Positions 58,951 to 64,000 of a stretch of 64,000 bases of DNA are shown in pieces (position 1 is the first letter of the stretch; each line of letters opens with the position of its first letter). The translations under genes were made by a program, and so were the position numbers. The notes under the pieces were generated by a model. That model had not been told where the DNA came from. It made no database searches and saw only the letters and a list, made by a program, of their open reading frames with translations. The DNA lies in contig NZ_QKKX01000011.1 in NCBI RefSeq assembly GCF_003434305.1, forward strand, positions 62,001 through 126,000, written 5' to 3'. This DNA is from Micromonospora sp. MW-13. GTDB taxonomy: Bacteria; Actinomycetota; Actinomycetes; Mycobacteriales; Micromonosporaceae.

Positions 58951-60006
58951 TCAGTCCTCGTCGTCGCCGCCCTCGTCGCCACCCTCGTCGTCGCCCTCGT
59001 CGTCGTCACCGAAGGAGTCGAAGACCTCGTCGGCGACCATGCCGCCGGCGAAGCCGAGCGCCGCGCCGCCGAGCACGCCGGCCGCGACGGCACCCATGCC
59101 GGGGCCGCGCCGCTCGTGGTGCTCCTCGTGGTGGTCGCCGTGGGCGTACCCGCCGGGGCCGGGCGGGTAGCCACCGGGCACGGGGTAGCCGTACCCGACC
59201 TGGCCGTAGCCGTGCCCGGCGTGCCGGCTCTGGTACCCGTCGAGGGCCTGGCGCAGCCAGGTGTCCACCTGGGCGGCCCAGTCGACGTGGTCGGCGTCGG
59301 CGTGGTCGACTCGGTAGCGACCGAAGGAGTCGTGACCGCCGGCGAACAGGCCGCCGCGCTTGTCGAACTCCAGCACCACGTCCACCCCGTACTCGTTCGT
59401 CACGAAGGTCAACTCGACCTCGTTGACGCCGTGGGCGTACTGCGGGGCGGCGTAGTACTCGATCTCCTGGTAGAAGGGCATGGTCTGGTGCAGGCCGGCG
59501 ATGTACCCGCGTTCCAGGTCGGCGCCCTTGAACTGGAAACCGAGTCGGCCGAAGGCCTCAAGGATGCGTTCCTGCACCGGCAGCGGGTGTACGTGGACGG
59601 GGTCGAGGTCACCCTTGTCCACCGCGCCACGCACGGCCACCTCGGTACGCAGGCCCATGGTCATGCCGTGCAGGTGCTGCCCGTACACGGTCGTCACGGG
59701 GGTCTCCCACGGCACCGGCACCTGGAAGGGCAGCGACAACCGCTGCCCCTCGGACAGGCGCAGGCCGCCCGCGACCTGGGTGCGGTGGAACTCGACGAGC
59801 GCGTCGTACTCCTCCTCCGCGCCCTCCGCCTCCACCCTCGTGACGAGGCCGAGGGTGATGTGGTCGATCTCCACATCGTGCCCGCCGCCGGTCAGGTTCA
59901 CCTGCCCCGCCAGCACCAGCCCCGGTCGGGTACCCGGGTTGGACAGCACCGTGTCGACGCTGGGCCCGCCCACCCCGAACGCTCCCAGCATCTTCTTGAA
60001 CACCAC
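58951..60006 (-). CDS. Spo0M-family (arrestin-like) protein with acidic tail
   Basis: A 351-residue protein. The first 240 residues match SpoOM sporulation-control proteins (VFKKMLGAFGVGGPSVDTVL start; arrestin-like beta-sandwich). Then come a Gly/Tyr/Pro/His-rich linker (about 270-305), a glycine-zipper-like hydrophobic stretch (about 306-330; GAVAAGVLGGAALGFAGG) and a strongly acidic Asp/Glu/Gly tail. I chose the GTG at 60006 for its GAGGGAG site 6 nt away; a GTG one codon later is equally in frame. Spo0M affects development in Bacillus and actinomycetes. The added membrane-active-looking segment is a variation. Confidence 0.85.
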   Translation of the reverse strand: MVFKKMLGAFGVGGPSVDTVLSNPGTRPGLVLAGQVNLTGGGHDVEIDHITLGLVTRVEAEGAEEEYDALVEFHRTQVAGGLRLSEGQRLSLPFQVPVPWETPVTTVYGQHLHGMTMGLRTEVAVRGAVDKGDLDPVHVHPLPVQERILEAFGRLGFQFKGADLERGYIAGLHQTMPFYQEIEYYAAPQYAHGVNEVELTFVTNEYGVDVVLEFDKRGGLFAGGHDSFGRYRVDHADADHVDWAAQVDTWLRQALDGYQSRHAGHGYGQVGYGYPVPGGYPPGPGGYAHGDHHEEHHERRGPGMGAVAAGVLGGAALGFAGGMVADEVFDSFGDDDEGDDEGGDEGGDDED

Positions 60007-60214
60007 GAACCACTCCCTCGCCAGTTTCGGTCGCGCCGGCGCCCGTCGGCGGTGAATCGCCGGCAGAGCCCTTGCGGCACAACGTGATCGGCGGCGTCCA
60101 TGATGGATGCCGCTGGCCCGGCAACCTAGCAACGCCACCTGTGAGATAGCTGGACGAGTTCGGCCAGACACGGTGAGCCAGGCCGACGCCCGGTGCGCCC
60201 GCGCCGTCGGCGAC

Positions 60215-61324
60215 CTACCGGCCCGCGCGACCCGCGCCCCTCGCCATGATCATCCCCAGCACGAGCAGGGCCAGCGCCGCGACCGCCGCCCCCACGGCCG
60301 GGGACGTGGCACCTCCACGGTCGCCGCGGGCGGGGGCACCGGCACCCCGGGAGGCGGTCGGGGCCGGATCGCCCCGGGACCCGGTGGGAGGCGGCGCCGA
60401 GGTCAGCGCGTAGCGCAGGATCGTGGGCCGCGTGCCGGGCGGCTGGCCTGCGGTCTCGGAGACGGTGAGCAGGAACCGGCCGTCACGGCTGTAGGTGACC
60501 GACTCCCCCTGCGGCTCGTCCGGCAGCGGGACGACCCGCGGCGCGCCGGTGGTCAGGGCGGCGACCACGTCGCCGCCGGTCACGTCGAACTCGAACGCGT
60601 CGGCGTAGGTGCGCAGGACCACCCGACGCCCGTCCGGCGCGGTCGCGCCGCCGGTGACCACCGCCCGACCGACGAAGGAGAACGGGTTGCGGGTCCTGGT
60701 GGACGGCAGCCGCACCTGACCCACCCGGACCAGCGGCACCGTCGCGCCCGGCCGCAGCGCCGCGGCCGGGCGGTACAGGCCGGCGCCGCCGCCCTGTTTG
60801 GTCACGATCACCGGGCGTCCGTCACCGGCGACCAGGAGGGCCTCCGCGTCGTGCGGGCCGTCCGGGTACGCCAGGCGGTACAGCACCGGGCGGTCCTTGC
60901 CGGGCCGCAGCCGCCACAGGGCGACCGTCCGGCGGGAGCGGTCGTTGTCGCCGACGTCGGCCACCCAGACCGTGCCGTCCGCGCCGACGCCCAGGTCCTC
61001 GGTGTCCCGGGGACGCGACGGGTAGCGCACCGTCCGCGCCACCGCGCAGTCGGCGTCGAGGAAGAAGATCCGACGCCGGGCCTCCTCGTCGGCGCCGTCG
61101 TTGACCACCACGAACCCGCCGCCGGTGGCGGCCATCCCGGAGATCTCGTTGAGCCGGCCGTCGCGGATCTGACACACCGGCGTGCCCGCGGCCGGGGACA
61201 GCACGGTGGACGGGTTCGCCGCCGCCACCGGCGGCATGCCGACGGTGCTCACTGCGGCCAGCGCGGCCCCCGCCGCCCACCACCACCGCCGCCGGAGCGA
61301 CCCGCGCAGCCGAATGTCCGTCAA
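60215..61324 (-). CDS. Secreted membrane-anchored propeller-like protein
   Basis: A 369-residue protein with an N-terminal signal peptide (about residues 1-36, with WWW before the hydrophobic core), a domain with repeated blade-like motifs (DTEDLGVGADGTVWVADVGDN, YPDGPHDAEALLV, DEPQGESVTYSRDGRFLL) as in esterase-like or phytase-like propellers, a Pro/Ala/Gly linker (about 320-345), and a C-terminal transmembrane helix with a basic end, suggesting cell-surface anchoring. The start is a TTG (61324) with a GGGCGGA site. The Asp/Glu-rich blades could bind calcium. The enzymatic role is uncertain. Confidence 0.72.
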   Translation of the reverse strand: MTDIRLRGSLRRRWWWAAGAALAAVSTVGMPPVAAANPSTVLSPAAGTPVCQIRDGRLNEISGMAATGGGFVVVNDGADEEARRRIFFLDADCAVARTVRYPSRPRDTEDLGVGADGTVWVADVGDNDRSRRTVALWRLRPGKDRPVLYRLAYPDGPHDAEALLVAGDGRPVIVTKQGGGAGLYRPAAALRPGATVPLVRVGQVRLPSTRTRNPFSFVGRAVVTGGATAPDGRRVVLRTYADAFEFDVTGGDVVAALTTGAPRVVPLPDEPQGESVTYSRDGRFLLTVSETAGQPPGTRPTILRYALTSAPPPTGSRGDPAPTASRGAGAPARGDRGGATSPAVGAAVAALALLVLGMIMARGAGRAGR

Positions 61325-61614
61325 CCGTCCGCCCGTGTGTCCGTCGTCGTCCAGGGGGCAACCGCGCCGCAGGTCCCGGGACGACCCGCCAGCCCCGCCC
61401 GGATGCCCGGTTCCGCAGCGACTCTAGTCGATTCCCCGGGCGGGCCGTCCGGCCCGGCTGCCGACCCGGCGACTGAGGACCGCGCGGGGTTTCGTCGACG
61501 GCCGGTCCCGACGACGACCGCCGCGACTGTCCGGTTGCCGACCGCCACCCGCCGCCGTCCCCCGTACTGTGACGGGCGAGGACCCACGGGTGACCCGCCG
61601 GAGGCAGGAGCACG

Positions 61615-62166
61615 ATGGCCCGGACCACGTCGACGCACCCCTGCCCGGCCGGGATCGAGGACGAACTGGTCCGGCTGGCCGTCCGGGCCGTGGCCCCCGC
61701 CGAGGAGCCGCTGCTGCCGTTCCTCGCACCCGCCTACCGGCGCCGCCCCGGCCGCTGGCGCCGTGACCCGGCCCGGCTGGTGCGGGTGGGCGGCGGCGAG
61801 GCCGGCGGCGGCGGCTTCGAGGCGGCCGTCGAGCCGCTCCTGCCGTACCTGCTGGTGCTGACCGGCATCGGGCTGGAGGCGCTGCGCGACGGGGTGCGGG
61901 AGCACGCCACGGAGGCGGTCCGGGGCGGCCTGCGTGGCCTCGGCCGGCGGTGGCGGGACCGCCGGTCCCCGGCCGGGCTTCCGCCGGCCGCCACGGTGCG
62001 CCTGGGGCCCGGCCAACTGCTGCGCATCGAGGAGGCGGTCACCGCCGCCGCCCGGGACCCGCGCTGGGAGCTGACCGAGGACCAGGTCGCGGTGCTGCGG
62101 GACGCGGTGCGGGACGCGTTCGCCCAACGGTTCGGCGTCGCCGGCCCGGATGTCGACGGCGGCTGA
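61615..62166 (+). CDS. Uncharacterised actinobacterial protein
   Basis: A 183-residue Arg/Ala-rich, mostly helical protein. A hydrophobic segment VEPLLPYLLVLTGIGLEAL (about residues 71-89) is too short and polar at its edges to be a sure membrane helix. The C-terminal half (LRIEEAVTAAARDP, LTEDQVAVLRDAVRDAFAQRFG) may be a small helical bundle. GGAGGCAGGAG precedes the ATG. I do not recognise the family. Its 3' end overlaps the downstream M48 gene by 17 nt, so they are probably co-translated and may function together. Confidence 0.6.
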   Translation: MARTTSTHPCPAGIEDELVRLAVRAVAPAEEPLLPFLAPAYRRRPGRWRRDPARLVRVGGGEAGGGGFEAAVEPLLPYLLVLTGIGLEALRDGVREHATEAVRGGLRGLGRRWRDRRSPAGLPPAATVRLGPGQLLRIEEAVTAAARDPRWELTEDQVAVLRDAVRDAFAQRFGVAGPDVDGG

Positions 62167-64000
62167 GGTCGGCGACCCACCCGCCGGCGGGGGGTCGCCC
62201 CCGCTGCCCTCCACCACCCTCGGCCGGTTCGTCGCCGCGGTGACCGCGGTCGTGGGCACCAGCATGTTCGGCTGGCAGACCGTCCTCGTCGACGGCGACG
62301 CCACCCGCGCCCGGGCGGAGTGCCTCAGCGGGCTGCGCGGGGCCGCACCGCCGATCGACGTGCGCGCCGGGACGGTGGACGAGGACTCCCTGGCGGCGGT
62401 GCAGCGCTGCCTGGGCACCCTGCACGGGGACCTGCTCCGGCAGATGGTCATCGGGCTGGCCGTGCTCGCGGCGGTGGCCGCCGTCGTCTACCTCGCCGCG
62501 CCCTGGTGCGAGTGCCGGCTGCGCGGCCTGCGCCGCCTCGACCGGACCCCCGGCACCGAGGCGCTGCGGTCCGACCTGGCCGGGCTGGTCCGGGAGGCGG
62601 GGCTGCGCCGCCCACCGACGTTCGTGGTGTCCCGGTCGGCGCGGATCAGCGGCAACACCTTCGGCGCGGGGCCCGTCCGGTACGTCCGGCTGGACCTGGG
62701 GCTGGTGCACGCCCACCGGACGGCGCCGCACCTGTTCCGGGCCGTCGTCCTGCACGAGTTGGCCCACGTTCGCAACGCCGACGTCCACCTCACCCGGCTG
62801 ACCATCGCCCAGGCATGGGCGTTCCCGCTCGCCGTGCTCGTCCCGGTCGCGGTCAACTACGTCGGATCGGTTCCCGCCCGGCACCTGTTCGACGACGCCT
62901 GGCGGCTGGCAGCGTTCGCGCTGATCGTGCAGGTGTCGGCCTGGTCGGTGCTGCGCGCCCGGGAGTTCGCCGCCGACGCCCGGCTCACCGGCGGCGACAT
63001 CGGGGCCGTCCGGGCGCTGCTCGCCGCCGACCGCAGGCGGGCCGGCCGGTGGGCCCGGGTGGGAGCGGCCTTCCGGTTCCACCCGCTGGCCCGGGCCCGC
63101 GAGGACGCCCTGGACCGTCCCGGGCGCCGGTACGCCGCCCGGCCGGTGGAGGCGCTCGGCGCCGGGCTGGCCGCCGGCATCGCCGCACCGCCACTGCTGG
63201 ACCTGATGACCAGCCTGCCACGCACGCTGCCCGGCCCGGACCCGTTGACGGGCGGCGCCTTCGCCACCGGCGTGCTGCTCGGCGCACCGATCGCGCTGGT
63301 CACCACCGGCGCGCTGTGGCGGTCCGCCTGGTGGGCGCGACGCACCGGCGCGCCGGCGGCCTCGGGCGGGGTGTTCGGCGCGGCGCTGGCCTGTGGCCTG
63401 CTCGTCGGCCGGCGACTGGCCTGGTCCACGGCGTACACCGACGACCGGCGGGCCTGGTGGGTCGAGGGGATCCTGGGTCTGCTGTGGATCGCCGGCGGCG
63501 CCCTGCTCGGCCGGTGGGTGGCCGGCGGCGCGCGGGCGCACCTGCGGCGCATCGCGCCGTCGGACGCGTCCCGCACCCGGCTGGCCTGGGCCGGTGCCGC
63601 ACTGGCCACGACGGCGGTCAGTGCCGGCTACGTGGCGGCCCTGCTCGTGCTGGGTGCCTGGTCCACCGACGGCGAGTTCAGCATGTGGCGCCTCGTCGCC
63701 GCGCGCGAGGGCCACCCGGACACTCTCACCCCGCTGGTCCTGCTCGACCTGCTCGGCTTCTTCTTCCGCATCGTCGCCGCCCAGGCGCCGTACCTGCTCG
63801 CCCTGCCGCTGGCCGCGGCGCTGTTCCCGGTCCTGGCCACCCGCCACGCCACCCGGCGGGCGGCGCGCCTGGGCCTCGTCGGCGGGGCCGTCGGCGCCCT
63901 GGTGCTGCCGCTGGTGCCCCTCGGTGTCGGCGTCGCCGCCCGCGATCCCGGCCTCGCCACGTCCACCGCGGCGGTCCTGGTCAACAGCCACACCCTGCTG
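62150..64000 (+). CDS. M48-family membrane metalloprotease, C-terminus beyond window
   Basis: 617 codons are open to the window end. The protein has an N-terminal transmembrane helix (about residues 27-45), a second (about 103-123), then a catalytic domain with zinc motif VLHELAHVRNADVH (His 202, Glu 203, His 206), a third-ligand region AREFAADAR, and six or more further transmembrane helices. This fits HtpX/Ste24-like M48 peptidases with a large membrane domain. The ATG lies inside the last codons of the preceding gene (17-nt overlap) without a strong ribosome site, implying coupling. Confidence 0.8.
   Translation, partial: MSTAAEVGDPPAGGGSPPLPSTTLGRFVAAVTAVVGTSMFGWQTVLVDGDATRARAECLSGLRGAAPPIDVRAGTVDEDSLAAVQRCLGTLHGDLLRQMVIGLAVLAAVAAVVYLAAPWCECRLRGLRRLDRTPGTEALRSDLAGLVREAGLRRPPTFVVSRSARISGNTFGAGPVRYVRLDLGLVHAHRTAPHLFRAVVLHELAHVRNADVHLTRLTIAQAWAFPLAVLVPVAVNYVGSVPARHLFDDAWRLAAFALIVQVSAWSVLRAREFAADARLTGGDIGAVRALLAADRRRAGRWARVGAAFRFHPLARAREDALDRPGRRYAARPVEALGAGLAAGIAAPPLLDLMTSLPRTLPGPDPLTGGAFATGVLLGAPIALVTTGALWRSAWWARRTGAPAASGGVFGAALACGLLVGRRLAWSTAYTDDRRAWWVEGILGLLWIAGGALLGRWVAGGARAHLRRIAPSDASRTRLAWAGAALATTAVSAGYVAALLVLGAWSTDGEFSMWRLVAAREGHPDTLTPLVLLDLLGFFFRIVAAQAPYLLALPLAAALFPVLATRHATRRAARLGLVGGAVGALVLPLVPLGVGVAARDPGLATSTAAVLVNSHTLL

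Overview
The window is very GC-rich DNA (roughly 73-75% G+C by eye) with GTG/TTG starts, GGAGG-type ribosome sites, Tat and Sec signal peptides, ricin-lectin-tagged secreted hydrolases and PucR, GntR/UTRA and NB-ARC-type regulators. This is typical of a filamentous actinomycete and best fits Micromonosporaceae (Micromonospora-like). That placement is inference; no rRNA or other marker is present.

Layout. 1-5058 (minus) is an exopolysaccharide operon whose four genes overlap or nearly touch: Wzy/O-antigen-ligase-like protein, Wzz-like chain-length protein, Wzx-like flippase and a sulfotransferase cut by the window edge. A GT4 glycosyltransferase (6677-7924) lies nearby, with single-gene SRPBCC and VOC proteins between. 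8112-12876 encodes a secreted ThuA / sugar dehydrogenase / PKD / CBM protein and a Tat-exported sugar isomerase-like protein behind a palindromic operator candidate. 13274-17515 holds a TlpA-like lipoprotein pair, an M6 metalloprotease and a DapA-superfamily protein divergent from a PucR-type regulator. 19291-23390 holds a lectin-tagged GH46 chitosanase, a trypsin-like protease with a small membrane companion, and a short NB-ARC protein.

23377-30004 is a complete ribose/deoxyribose operon transcribed rbsK-rbsC-rbsB-rbsA-rbsD-deoC-gntR. Its promoter can be read together with a GntR-type operator and a LacI-type operator. Directly upstream, 30249-31180, lie frameshifted and internally deleted remnants of lutB and lutC (lactate utilisation). 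31377-34243 encodes a lectin-tagged GH16 glucanase and S1 protease behind a LacI-type palindrome. 34460-40048 holds an FAD hydroxylase and a two-gene SWIM zinc-finger plus DUF6493-like module. 40931-42130 is a subtilisin-fold protein whose catalytic serine and oxyanion asparagine are replaced, so it is probably a pseudoprotease.

42146-50412 is a full kdp potassium-uptake operon, kdpF-A-B-C-D-E, preceded by an overlapping 27-codon membrane-peptide gene. 50784-51866 is an unusual SRPBCC / transmembrane / CBM2-like fusion. 51936-56162 carries an M14 carboxypeptidase and a GH43/CBM enzyme with a likely leaderless transcript. 56352-58501 holds YccF, an FmdB-type zinc ribbon and formamidase. 58628-64000 holds a small helix-hairpin-helix-like protein, a Spo0M-family protein, a membrane-anchored propeller-like protein, an uncharacterised protein and an M48 metalloprotease running off the end.

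The secreted chitosanase, beta-1,3-glucanase, GH43 enzyme and several proteases suggest a soil saprophyte that degrades fungal and plant walls. I saw no tRNA, rRNA, CRISPR array, prophage or intact transposase. The most noteworthy items are the pseudo-subtilisin, the lut gene decay next to the rbs promoter, the two-operator rbs control region, the kdp leader microprotein, the SRPBCC-CBM2 fusion, and the small membrane protein that repeats a motif of the adjacent protease.
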